This document shows, one piece after another, positions 21,969-32,115 of a stretch of DNA of 64,000 nucleotides. The position numbers and the translations under genes are program-made. Origin of the DNA: Bursaphelenchus xylophilus (taxonomy: Eukaryota; Nematoda; Chromadorea; Rhabditida; Aphelenchoididae); contig CAJFCV020000006.1 of NCBI GenBank assembly GCA_904066235.2, positions 4,526,001-4,590,000 on the forward strand. The letters are read 5' to 3'. The notes below the pieces were generated by a model. The model made no database searches. It was not told where the DNA came from and worked only from the letters and a program-made list of their open reading frames with translations. The stretch's first letter is position 1; each line of letters opens with the position of its first letter.

Positions 21969-23063
21969 CTAGCCACCCTTCACTTCAGACAAAACGATTT
22001 TAACAAGCACCGTCACAGTATTATCTCTGATAAACCCACGGTTTCCATCAACCAGGTCATCCAATGGAGCCAGGATATCTCCATCTAGACTCTTTGCGTC
22101 TTGACTCAAAGTAGCCTCTCGTCCAACTTCTATTGTTTTTAGCGGATCACTGTTAATCACGTAAAATGTCACTTCCGCGGCAGTTGCCCACTTTGCACTC
22201 CTATCATCACTAGCGACAACGGCAGCCTGCAAGCATCCATCTGGTTGACCACATGCAGTCTTTCTTGGGATGACTCTAAATTTGATTCCGTCTATGCAGG
22301 TCGTTTCTTCGATATTCCAGTCACCCTTTTGCTTGATCAGTTTGTCAAAATTTGGCATATCAACATAAACCAAATCGGAAGCTGAAGGTACACCAAACGT
22401 TTTAGAAATGGGTTATTTATCAGAAAAAATCCTGATTTCCGAGGCACTGACTTACACGATTCGCAATTTTTACTTTTCTCTTCCTTCTTTTTGCCTTCTT
22501 TTGCTTTTTTCTTGGCTTCCTCAGCGGCCTTCCTTTTTCCTTCGGCTTTCTTCTTAGCTTCCTCATCTCTCTTTCGAGCGTCTTCCACAGCCTTCTTCTT
22601 AGCATCCTCGGCCGCCTTTTTCTTGGCATCTTGAGCCTTCTTTTTGTCTTCTGCCTCCTTCTGTTTCTTATTTGGATCCCGATTTTTATCTTTGCATAAA
22701 CCGCATGACCTCGGGCACCATCGTTGGATTATTCCCCAATCATAGCGAGTTGTAGTACGGTCGCAACCACCAATCCTTTTAATCGCTTCACACCTAAAAA
22801 ATGCGAAGTATGTAAATGATGATAAATATTGTAACAACAATGTTTTCAACATACAAACAAACTTACGCGACGTTGTCTTTGCAATCATTATGGCATTGCT
22901 GGCACGTATATGGACATGTTTCTCGGAGGAAATTAAAGTGCATCTTCGACGCGCAATATTCCTGCATAGCCTCGCAAAGACTTGGAATTTTGTCTTCGCA
23001 CTTTTGAGCGGACCCATAATCTATGCAAAAAGCAAACATAAACAACAAATTAAAATACTTCAT
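21969..23063 (-). CDS. secreted ShK-ShK-linker-MATH protein 1
   Basis: Exons 22867-23063, 22456-22793 and 21969-22381 give 315 residues. A signal peptide (about 19 residues) precedes two six-cysteine ShK domains: KCEDKIPSLC...CQQC and NDCKD...RWCPRSCGLC; intron 1 cuts the second. A linker of about 95 residues is rich in Lys, Glu and Ala (EDAKKKAAEDAKKKAVEDAR). Exon 3 holds a MATH-like domain: NIEETTCIDGIKFRVIPR, AKWATAAEVTFYVINSD and FIRDNTVTVLVKIVL. A TATA box lies just upstream. It is head-to-head with protein 2. ShK domains often bind channels or decorate secreted enzymes; no enzyme is present. Binding partner unknown. Confidence 0.8.
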
Positions 23064-23091
23064 TGTTAATATATCTTCCAGGGGTGTCCGG

Positions 23092-23101
23092 CCTTTATAT
23101 A
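23092..23101 (-). promoter_or_regulatory. TATA box of ShK-MATH gene 1
   Basis: TATATAAAGG on the minus strand, 28 bp before the ATG at 23063. The equivalent site of gene 2 is at the matching distance on the other strand. Confidence 0.5.
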
Positions 23102-23302
23102 ATAGCACTGTTGACGTAGGCCCAGGGAGGAAAACCGTGAAAACTAGACGAGTCTGTGGCTGAAACGGATGATGTTTATGATCCCCATTTTGTCGCGATC
23201 ACGAAGCCGACATTAAGGGAAGTACGAGCGGCAGCTTCTAGAACAGATCTTAGAAATGCAGTAGGAAAAGTTGACCCATGATTGCAACAGTCACCACAAT
23301 TT

Positions 23303-23488
23303 TCATAGTTTTTTTTGACAATCATTAAACAGGGTAGGGTCATTACAAATTTGTATAGAAATTATTATTTCATTAGCCAAAAATTTTTGGCAAATGTCAG
23401 CATCCCGAAAATGCCAGGTGCACCGATACTGCCCTTTCAAAATACCGTTTACCCTCAAAATTAAAACAATAGGGATGTATTTCGACAT
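23303..23488 (-). CDS. candidate small secreted cysteine-containing peptide
   Basis: A single-exon open frame of 61 residues starting MSKYIPIVLILRVNGILKG, which could serve as a leader, followed by four cysteines (YRC, DIC, QIC, NDC). A TATA-like CTATAAAC lies about 35 bp before the ATG. No family was recognised. It lies between two secreted-protein genes that have similar TATA spacing, which is the main reason for listing it. Chance is a real alternative. Confidence 0.3.
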   Translation of the reverse strand: MSKYIPIVLILRVNGILKGQYRCTWHFRDADICQKFLANEIIISIQICNDPTLFNDCQKKL

Positions 23489-24450
23489 GATACAGGAGTT
23501 TGAATTGCAGATGAATCTAGTTTATAGCCCGATTAGAGTTTAGGCCACCAAAAAGCAGACAAATCATAGCCATCCTTTCTTTTTTTCCGTGCAATCCTCC
23601 TCGCAATCTTTTGCAGCTGGAAACATTTAAGAAGAATTATTAGACTCGTTGGACAGTTCTCCTTGATCTTGAAAATAAATAAGTTAAAATAACAAATATC
23701 GTCGATGGCGATTGGCCGGAAAAGAAAAAGAAATGATCGGTAAATGCGTTGTAAATTTTATATATAACTGAATACATAACAGGTGAGCAAAAACGGCCTC
23801 CTACTCACCAGCGAACTCGGCGAGCCATTTTTGTTCCAACTTTCCAAAATTTTAAAGTTTGGATTAAGAATGGTTTTGACTTTCCGAAACCGAAAATTTC
23901 CCGAAATTTTTGAAATTTACTTTCTTAAAAAAAAGCAAAAACAAAAAAGTTTCAAACATTTTTGGGAAATCCTTTGTCTCGTCTCTTATATATTTGGGTT
24001 AAATAATGCTGGCAGCTACAGCGCCCAGATACTTCAACGGGCCTTGTAGCTGCGTTAGTCATCATTACTGTGGACCAAGCAACTTTATTGTGACGACGAT
24101 TTCACAAATCAGTCCACCGCTCTCTAAAATGTAGTTTGAAAAATTAAATAGCTTTACTCACCTGTCATGTTTACATATCCCTCATTAAGACTCCAGAAAG
24201 TTCAAAACTGGGATCATAAACATTCTTCTTCTCCCTCAGACTCCTCTAGTTTGTATGATGTTCTTGCCTTGGGCTACGGAATGTGAAGCAAAGCCGTGTT
24301 AAAATGGGGGTCATGGATACAAGGATTGTAAACAGATGTCTCGATATGGCAATAGTCCTGTACATTGTAACAAATTGTTTGTGAAGCTGCGGCTCAGGCA
24401 ACAACAAGAATTGGTTGCGGAGTCTTAAATTTCCGGTTCAACAATGCTAC

Positions 24451-24458
24451 TATATAAG
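24451..24458 (+). promoter_or_regulatory. TATA box of ShK-MATH gene 2
   Basis: TATATAAG, 32 bp before the ATG at 24490. Confidence 0.5.
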
Positions 24459-24489
24459 GGTAGGATGACCCTCGGGATGTATATTAACA

Positions 24490-26352
24490 ATGAAGTACTT
24501 TATTTTGTTGTTTACCTTTATTCTGATCAATTATGGGCACTCTCAAAAGTGCGAAGACAAACTTCCCAACCTTTGCGAGGCCATGCAGGAATACTGCGCA
24601 TCGCACATGCACTTTAATTATCTTCGAGAGATGTGTCCGTATACATGCCAACAATGTCATAATGATTGCAAAGACCACGTCGCGTAAGTTTTTTTGTATA
24701 AGTCAAAAACGTTATCGTCACAAGATATGTAAATTTTACTTTGCATGTTTTAGATGTGCAGCGATTAAAAAGATTGGTGGTTGCGACCGTACTACAACTC
24801 GCTATGATTGGGGAATAATCCAACGATGGTGCCCGAGGTCATGCGGTTTATGCAAAGACAAAAATCGGGATCCAAATAAGAAACAGAAGGAGGCAGAAGA
24901 CAAAAAGAAGGCTGAAGATGCCAAGAAAAAGGCGGCCGAGGATGCTAAGAAGGAGGAAGCTCGAAAGAGAGCTGAGGAAGCCAAGAAGAGAGCGGATGCG
25001 GAAGCAAAAAAGAAGGCAGCGGAAGAAGCCAAGAAAAGAGCAAACGAAGACGGTAAGAAGAAGGCCGATGAAAAAGCTCGTAAGCTAGCTGAAGAAGCTA
25101 AGAAGAAAGCGGAGGAAGAAGCCAAGAAAAAGGCAGAAGAAAGTAAAAAGAAGGCCGAGGAAGACGCTCTTAAGCGAGCTGAGGAAGCCAAGAAAAAAGC
25201 GGATATGGAAGCGAAAAAGAAGGCCGCTGAAGAAGCCAAGCAGAAGGAAAATGAAGAAGCTAAAAAGAAAGCGGAGGAAGAAGCCAAGGAAAAGGCAGAA
25301 GAAGATAAGAAGAAAGAAGAGGAGGAAGAAGCTAAGAAGAAAGCAGAAGAAAAAAAGAAGGAAGAGGAAGAAGAAGCCAGGAAAAAGGCAGACGACGAAA
25401 AGAAGAAGGAAGAGGAGGAAGAAGCCAAGAGAAAAGCAGACGAAGATAAGAAGAAGGAAAATGAAGAGGAAGAGAAGAAAAAAGCAGAAGAGAATAAAAA
25501 GAAAGAAGAGGCGGAAGAAGCCAAGAAAAAGGCAGAAGAAGATAAGAAGAAAGAAGAGGAGGAAGAAGCTAAGAAAAAAGCAGAAGAAAAAAAGAAGGAA
25601 GAGGAAGAAGAAGCCAGGAAAAAGGCAGACGACGAAAAGAAGAAGGAAGAGGAGGAAGAAGCCAAGAGAAAAGCAGACGAAGATAAGAAGAAGGAAAATG
25701 AAGAGGAAGAGAAGAAAAAAGCAGAAGAGAATAAAAAGAAAGAAGAGGCGGAAGAAGCCAAGAAAAAGGCAGAAGAAGAAAAGAAGAAGGAAGAGGAAGA
25801 TGAAGCCAAGAAAAAAGCAGAAGCAGAAAAAAAGAAGGCTGAGGAAAGGATGGATTGTGAAAAATGTAAGCACATTGGGAATTTAAACATTTTTCTTTTA
25901 AACCACCAATTTGGAAAACGTCTAGCATATTTTCAGCGTCCGATATGGTTGATTACGCCCTGCCAAACTTTGACAAACTTATCAAACAAGACGGTGCTTG
26001 GAATATTGAAGAAACGACCTGCATAAAGGGAATTAAACTGAGAATCATCCCGAGAAAGATGGCATGCAGCGACGGGCCAGATGGATGCCTTGAAATTGCA
26101 GTTGTCGCTAGTGATGATACGAGTGCAAAGTGGTCTACTACCGGTGGTCTGGACATCATAGTTGTTAACAAAAATAGTATCTTTTCTGGGAAATTGGTGA
26201 AACGATACGCTAATTTCAATGAATCCGCAACCATCATTGATGGCGATAGTCTGGGAGCGCTAGATTATTTGGCTGACGAAAAAAATGGATTTATTAAGGA
26301 TAACAAAGTAGAGGGTTTTGTTAAAATTGATTTAACGGTAAAGAGAGAGTAG
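24490..26352 (+). CDS. secreted ShK-ShK-(Lys/Glu/Ala repeat)-MATH protein 2
   Basis: Exons 24490-24683, 24754-25865 and 25937-26352 give 573 residues. The signal peptide, both ShK domains (KCEDKLPNLC...CQQC; NDCKD...RWCPRSCGLC) and the MATH exon (NIEETTCIKGIKLRIIPR...FIKDNKVEGFVKIDL) are close to protein 1. The linker is expanded to about 330 residues of EEAKKKAEE-type repeats, which predict a very long, highly charged helix. Within it a 237-bp (79-residue) unit is duplicated in tandem at 25304-25777 with almost no differences, so expansion is recent. No stop or frame break occurs in the repeat, so the frame is maintained. The long open frame on the opposite strand is a composition shadow. 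Confidence 0.82.
25304..25777 (+). repeat. tandem duplication of a 237-bp unit in the linker exon
   Basis: The sequence beginning GATAAGAAGAAAGAAGAGGA at 25304 recurs at 25541 and the two units (25304-25540, 25541-25777) are nearly identical to the end. The length, 79 codons, keeps the frame. Shorter imperfect GAAGAAGCCAAGAAAAAGGC-like units make up the rest of the exon. Confidence 0.85.
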
Positions 26353-26613
26353 GGCAAGGGAATGTTGAAGCGCTACACTGAATACCTTGTGTGAAAGAAT
26401 AAACTTATAATTGTTGCGTTTTCTATCTGGAATTATGTATCGCGTTCCAAATACGCCCCCATCTACAATGGGCCGTTAAAAATTTTAACGGACCATATTT
26501 TTTGGTGTGTTTGTTCAGGGGTGACACAACAGCGGCAGATGTTTAAAATTGTATCAGTAACTACACATTCCCGGATGAAGCGGATTGGCTTTTTTAGGCT
26601 GTGGAACATTAAA

Positions 26614-27409
26614 ATGAACTGTTACTTAGGTTTCATGCTTTGGCTGCTGACTATTAGTAGTTATGCGGAGGAATGCCAAGACAAGTTGCCTTTGATTTGT
26701 GGAACTGTCTACGACTATTGCACGTCTTTCAGACATTTTGCCTTTCTGAAGGAGAATTGTCAGTACTCTTGTCACCAATGCAAAAATGATTGCAAGGATT
26801 TTGTTGCGTAAGATTTTTAGGGTTTTTTTCTGTATTATGGGGGGTTGCCATTTGATGTAAATGCCTTACGGTGTTGCCGGATGCTAAGAATTTATTCGGT
26901 ATAAAAAGTTTTTTGTTGAAAAGAGTTTTAACTTTATGATTCACAAGTTTCACTGTGATGATTGCAGTTGCCGCTCGCTAAAACAGATTGGAGCTTGCGA
27001 CAAAAGAACACGCTACGACCATGACATTGTCATGAGATGGTGCCCAAGAACCTGCGGCAGCTGCAAGGACAAATCCAGAACTCCGGAGAAGACATTCAGC
27101 TCAAATGCAGGAATCGCCAAGGTCCTGAAAGAGTTGAAGAATCTGCTGAAAAACGCAAAAGAGGGATGGGAGAGCAAAATGTCAGGGATGGAGAAGAAAC
27201 TGGAGGATGCGCTGAAAACAAAAAACTCAGACGACAAAGGAAAGGATGAATGTCCAGAGGGTAAGTTTGCGTCGACTAGTCAGTTTTATTTGAAGCTAAG
27301 CGGGCTAAAAAAGTCTGGCCACGCACTGCGAAAAACACATATCCGAAAAATACGGTCGTCGCTAATGAGTGTTAAGCAATTCGAAAAGAATTCTTACACG
27401 GTGTACTGA
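26614..27409 (+). CDS. ShK-ShK protein 3, MATH exon lost
   Basis: Exon 1 (26614-26807) encodes a signal peptide and ShK domain 1 (ECQDKLPLIC...CHQC). Exon 2 (from 26968) completes ShK domain 2 (KNDCKD...RWCPRTCGSC) and a helical linker (AKVLKELKNLLKNAKEGW), ending at DECPEG|GTAAG (27260), the same donor used by its relatives. No MATH-like exon is found downstream to the decayed transposon at 27819. If the donor is not used, translation reads through to a stop at 27407-27409, giving about 211 residues. The upstream half is well conserved, so a secreted two-ShK product is possible; otherwise it is a pseudogene. Confidence 0.65.
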
Positions 27410-27818
27410 AAGCTCCTGAATTCGGTGATTTCAAGGCCAGCGTCCTGGGATATACCGGGTTTCGCGAATTTTGCGTTCACGCGAACAGGGAAAAGGGGGA
27501 GAACCTTCATGCGAAGTGGGTTTCCCTGTCGCTTATACGAGTCCGTCCGGAAAGTCGCGAGTACGCCAATTTGTTTTTGGAAAAAATATATTTTTCTATA
27601 GACTTTTGCAAATGTTGGTGCCTTTTTATACGAAGGCAGGCTTAAACCAATTTTTTCCGTAAAAAACCGGTTTTGTGTAAACTTTGGTGAAAAGCCTCTA
27701 GACCTCGTCAAGGTATTTGCACTGATAGATTTTATCCCTAAGGGCAAGGAATTTCAACCCTTTTACAGGATGTATTAACAATTTCAACCTAAAATGACTT
27801 ACCGAATGGAGAATTCAA
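27410..27818. other. stretch after the truncated ShK gene
   Basis: This is where relatives carry the MATH exon, but no matching sequence is seen. No other gene is recognised. Confidence 0.5.
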
Positions 27819-28700
27819 CTACAACCAAACATGCACTTCATCTTCGTCGCTGCTGTCGACTTGACTAGACTGGTTTTGTTGACTTAGTCTGGAGTTGTTA
27901 GCAGACTGTTTTCGACGAAACTGACTGATGTTGCTTAAGGCTGACAAAAGATTCCGCCGCATGAAGAACTGTCGTGCCTTGTCAGCACTGTCGATGCCAA
28001 AGCAACGTTCTGCCAGTACGTTTCCAACATGATGCATCGACTCCAAATATTGTTCACCAAATTTGCCCCAGGTTCCAAAGGTGCAAATGAAATCTTTAAC
28101 ATGTGATTCAACATGTGCAATTTGTTGGTCGCAGGCAGTGAATGACGCCTCTGTGTTGTTGTGAATGTTTCAATGTCTCTCGTCAGGGAACGGACGGCTG
28201 GTCGATGACATAATCTTGGGCGGTTGCCCATTTTTGGAGTTCTTGTAGAGCTGCGAAGACTTGCTGATATGCCGGAACTTCTTCTGGATTTTCAACTGCC
28301 CATTTTAAGAACCTACTCCCGTAGGTTCTTCCATCCATCAATGCACTTTGCCGGTAACTGAAGAGGCAACCGGTCTTCTTAAGCATCGCGTCATGTTGTG
28401 GCTTGTCCTTGAACTTGTCTAAGGCAGTGTTAGCCATGCCATTTAAGACGTGAAGAGGAAGTATAACCAGATTTGCGGGTTCGATGTGAAGAAGCCGTTC
28501 GTCGGGATACTATCTGTCCGGTCGAAATTGGGGTGCCGCTCGAACTGGCTTACGGGTGCAGGTGCAGATGGGACAGAAATCATCGCTTGATATGTGAGGT
28601 GTATCTAAAACAGCTGGAATCATTTTGAGGTCCGAAACCCGTAAAATTTGAACGTCGATCCATTCGCCATCGACTAAGTAGCCTCATTTGTGGATTAACC
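27819..28700 (-). pseudogene. decayed transposon-like open reading frame
   Basis: Three overlapping minus-strand frames read as one broken protein: a part with CPIC-CTRK, then LDKFKDKPQHDAMLKKTGC and RTYGSRFLKWAVENPEEVP, then KLHMLNHMLKDF, GTWGKFGEQYLESMHH and a Ser/Gln/Asp-rich C terminus ending DEDEVHVWL. An in-frame TAG follows RPDR, and at least two frameshifts separate the parts. The H-M-L...GEQ..E..H pattern is like proteins of repeated elements in invertebrates, but I cannot name the superfamily. It lies beside the point where ShK gene 3 loses its MATH exon. Confidence 0.5.
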
Positions 28701-29114
28701 AGTTAACAAAGTCGAAACATTGTTTTCCGGCTGCACCGACCAGCTCCTTTGATTCCTCCTTTGCGTTGTATATACATGGCCACGCGCGCGAGGCGATTCC
28801 ATTATGCAAGAAAAGGCAGAGCGCTGGCGACAATCAAAAAGCCCATTGCACAGTGCAAAAAGCCATAAATTGCACAGTGCAAAGAGAGATTTTGTCACAG
28901 TGCATGTCGCCGAAATCGTTCCCGCGACTTTCCGGACGAACTGTTGAGTTTCACAAAGAATATTGTAGATAGCTCGGGCCTGTGGAAGAAAAGATAAGGC
29001 CGAAGACTTCAGTGCAACTCATTCACCAACTGCTCTATCAATTAAGAGGAGGATCCAACCTTGGTCAACCGTTAAACTTTTTTTTCGATTCCCTCTTTGA
29101 TATATTATATGGCA
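28701..29114. other. gene-free stretch with short direct repeats
   Basis: Contains two copies of ttgcacagtgcaaa (about 28848 and 28871) and a third similar cacagtgca further right. No gene recognised. Confidence 0.45.
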
Positions 29115-29743
29115 CATGCGCCCTACATCTTGTCTGACCTCTTCGCAGAAAACCCGGATTTCTGGTCTGTGGGCCCTCTAGACAAGAATTGCGTATTTTC
29201 TGTCTGGAAAACATAACAGACAATGAACCTGTTTGTTAGCCCTGACGAAAGCTTCAAAATGTTGTCTGGACTCCAGACAAGAAAAGCGTAATCCTGTCTG
29301 GTAGTCAGGCGAGAAAGTTTGTTTGACCAGAAAAGCCAAATCCTGTAAAAATGTTTGTCGACAAAAAAGCTTCGATTCCCTTCTGGCTGGGACCTGCGAG
29401 CTGCATTTCATAGCCCAAGTTCTACGACGGAAATGTCCGAACTCAAGGTCAACGACCGTCGTCGCTGACCCTCGATCGCGTTGAGGGAGGGACATGCTTC
29501 GCCAATCGAAACTTTTTTGTGGAGAAACGTTTTCTTTACAGGATTTAGCATTACATGTCTTGAGTCCAGAAAAAATTGTCTGCTTCCCAGACAACTTTTG
29601 CGTACTTCTCTGGTTTTGGGCAAGAATCGGCAATTCCCGTTTGAACTGACGATAATTTGGACGGAAAACAGCAATCCTTGTCTACAGGGTTCACAGATAA
29701 GAAGTCCGGTTTTCTGCGAGGAGGTCCGGTATGTAGAACGCAC
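29115..29743. repeat. long fold-back element
   Basis: Inverted arms of about 220 bp: left from about 29115 (CCTACATC..GACCTC..CGCAGAAAAC) to about 29355, right from about 29535 to 29743. The arms have diverged but match over most of their length, and both contain repeated CCAGACA/TGTCTGG motifs, which themselves form small hairpins. No coding frame shared by both arms. Confidence 0.65.
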
Positions 29744-29988
29744 GCGTCTTACATCAATGTTATGTTTTAAATCAATAAACTTGACGGTGAATGTTGGAAG
29801 CTTTTTAAGACCACAGACTGATTCCACGGAACGTGTGGAAAGTCACGTATTCTGTAATTTATGTCGACATTTATTGAGTTTTGTATTTTGTGGGAAAAAA
29901 TAAGTCGTTTTCCACGCCTGGCCTATTTGTTCAAGAGCGTCACGGAAGCTGCAGATGTTCAAAGTTGTAGCCAGACCACTGGATCCAG

Positions 29989-29995
29989 TATAAAT
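29989..29995 (+). promoter_or_regulatory. TATA box of ShK-MATH gene 4
   Basis: TATAAAT, 32 bp before the ATG at 30028, the same spacing as in genes 1 and 2. Confidence 0.45.
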
Positions 29996-30027
29996 TGGGC
30001 TCATTGTTTTTGAAGCGGGATATCAAA

Positions 30028-31377
30028 ATGAGATGTTTTTTAGGTCTTATATTTTCCCTACTGTTTATTAGCAGTTATGGGGAGGATTGTAAAGATACGT
30101 TGCCTTTGAGCTGTGGGAACATCTACGACTACTGTACGTCGTTTAGAAATTTTGCGTATCTGAGAGAGAATTGCCAGTACACTTGTCAACAGTGCAAGGA
30201 TGATTGCAAGGATTATATAGGGTAAGCGTTTTGTAGCTTTTCGTGTTTATTTTTATAATTTATTCGGTATAAACAGCTTTCGTTGCAACGAAGATTGACT
30301 GTATTCGACTATTCCAGCTGTCGGGCGGTAAAACAGATTGGAGCCTGCGACGAGAACACACCTTACGATCGTGATCTTGCAATGAGATGGTGCCCAAGAA
30401 CCTGCGGAAGCTGCAAGGACTCGCCTAGAGCCCCGAAGAAAACGGCCAGCACAAATGCAGAAGTGGCCAAAGTCCTCAAAGAGTTGGATGATCTAGTGAA
30501 AAAGGCAAAAGGGGGTTGGGAGAGTAAAATGCCAGGCATGGAGAAGAAACTGGACGATGCGGTGAAGGGGAAGAAGTCAGACGATAAAGGAAATAATGAC
30601 AATGGAAAGAATGATCAAAAGAAAGATGACACAAAGAAGGATGATAAGGGAAACAATGATCAGAAGAAGGATGATACGGGGAAAGATGACCAGGAATGCC
30701 CAGATTGTAAGTGGTCATTTTTCAAACTTTAATTGGAAAAGATGAAGGAGTTTTAGAAAATAGCATTTCTCATATTTTTTAAAAGTGCTCGAAAGCTAAT
30801 CAAACAACAAAAACAGAAAATGTCTTCCTTTGTTTACAATGTCCTACAGGCTTTAGCCAAAATTACGGATGCCCCTGTAGACTGCGAATAAAATTTTTTC
30901 CAGCGAATAACACCTGATTTACAAAAAAAGTTGATTTAAAAAATATTTTCAGCGGCTGACTCAACCGGTAAGGTCAAGGTAGACCTTGCAGGATTCGATA
31001 AACTGGCCAAAGAAAAGGGCGATTGGAAGCAGGAGCGCACATTCTGCGCCAAAGGAATTCAGTTCAAGGTGATTCCGAAGTACGAGAACTGCGCCGAACC
31101 TGATGGATGTTTCTCGATCGACGTGACCGCCAGTTACCCTAAAAGCAAAAATTGGAAGGCCACTGTTGACATGGAATACATCGTTGTCAACAGTGACACA
31201 AAAAAGAATATTTTGAGGAAGCTGGCTGAGGAATTTGCTCCATCAGTAACCGTAAAGGGCGGCAATAAACTTGAGAAATTCAAACTTCTGACCGATGAGA
31301 AGCTGGGATTTATGCAGCCCGACAAATCATTGACGTTCTCGGTGGAAGCAAATGTCAAAGACTTTAAGAAAACGTGA
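30028..31377 (+). CDS. secreted ShK-ShK-linker-MATH protein 4
   Basis: Exons 30028-30221, 30318-30706 and 30953-31377 give 335 residues. Signal peptide MRCFLGLIFSLLFISSYG, ShK 1 (DCKDTLPLSC...CQQC), ShK 2 (DDCKD...RWCPRTCGSC). The linker first shares the helical KELDDLVKKAKGGWESKM block with protein 3, then turns into Asp/Lys/Asn-rich repeats (NDQKKDDTKKDD, NDQKKDDTGKDD). The MATH exon has ERTFCAKGIQFKVIPKYENC, NWKATVDMEYIVVN and FMQPDKSLTFSVE. Intron phases equal those of the other members. Confidence 0.8.
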
Positions 31378-32115
31378 ACGGGTTTGTGGATGTGTGTTGC
31401 AATAAAACAATCAATCAGCAATGCATTTGTATATACTCTGTAAACATATTTGAGCCTTATTAAAGACTTTAATTTCAATGACAAGACTTTATTTCCATAC
31501 TTGGTTTTGATCTGGAAAAAAAATTAATTTTGAAATAAGAAGTACATCATACCCATTGTTGAGGCCGATATTTCCAACCTTGGTATCATCAAGGGGTTAG
31601 AGACGGTCTTAGAGAGTTGCCGCACAATAAAGGCGCTAAAAAATTGTTATGTCATCATAGCACTCACACCCAAGATCTAACACAAATCAACCAAATTTTT
31701 CTCTTTTTATTGGATGAACAGGCCATGGGGGCGTTGTGCGACAAGTACGGGAATGTGGAAAAATTGTGGATGAATCTAGTTTGTATCCAGGTTGGAGTTT
31801 GGGTGGACAAAATGTAAACAAATCTCGGTGATTCTGCATGCTTTTGACATATCCTCTGGAAATCTGTCACAACTACGAAAATTCGGTCAAACTCTTCCAA
31901 ATCCTCCCGTAGAATTCAACGTCCCTCTTGAATTGTAGGCCAAGGACCAAGGGTGCGTTGTGATGATGTTTTTGGTTGATTCGCCCGCGAAATGTTTGCC
32001 AGCTTCGTTTTGTTATACATGAGGGCAGATGTACAAAAGTGCTCTAAATTTGACTCTATTTCGTATTTAAGGCCGGGTAGGGTGGGTGGCGGTATCATTG
32101 GGATTGTGTGCAGCG
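31378..32115. other. intergenic stretch between ShK-MATH genes 4 and 5
   Basis: An aataaa near 31400 ends gene 4. A TATTTAAGG lies about 45 bp before gene 5. Nothing else is recognised. Confidence 0.5.

Larger units (their letters stand above)
23064..24489. other. divergent promoter region between ShK-MATH genes 1 and 2
   Basis: About 1.4 kb between two head-to-head paralogues. It contains a TATA-like site for each gene (23092-23101 minus; 24451-24458 plus) and one candidate small secreted-peptide gene at 23303-23488. The rest shows no gene. Confidence 0.5.

Noticed and set aside
24802..25890. Open frame of 362 codons on the minus strand, rich in Ser, Phe and Leu
   Set aside because: It is the reverse complement of the Lys/Glu/Ala repeat exon; purine-rich repeats leave the opposite strand free of stops. 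The plus strand joins in frame to ShK and MATH exons.
28990..29080. Possible tRNA-like arm (a D-arm-like stretch on the minus strand)
   Set aside because: No matching acceptor stem and no B box.
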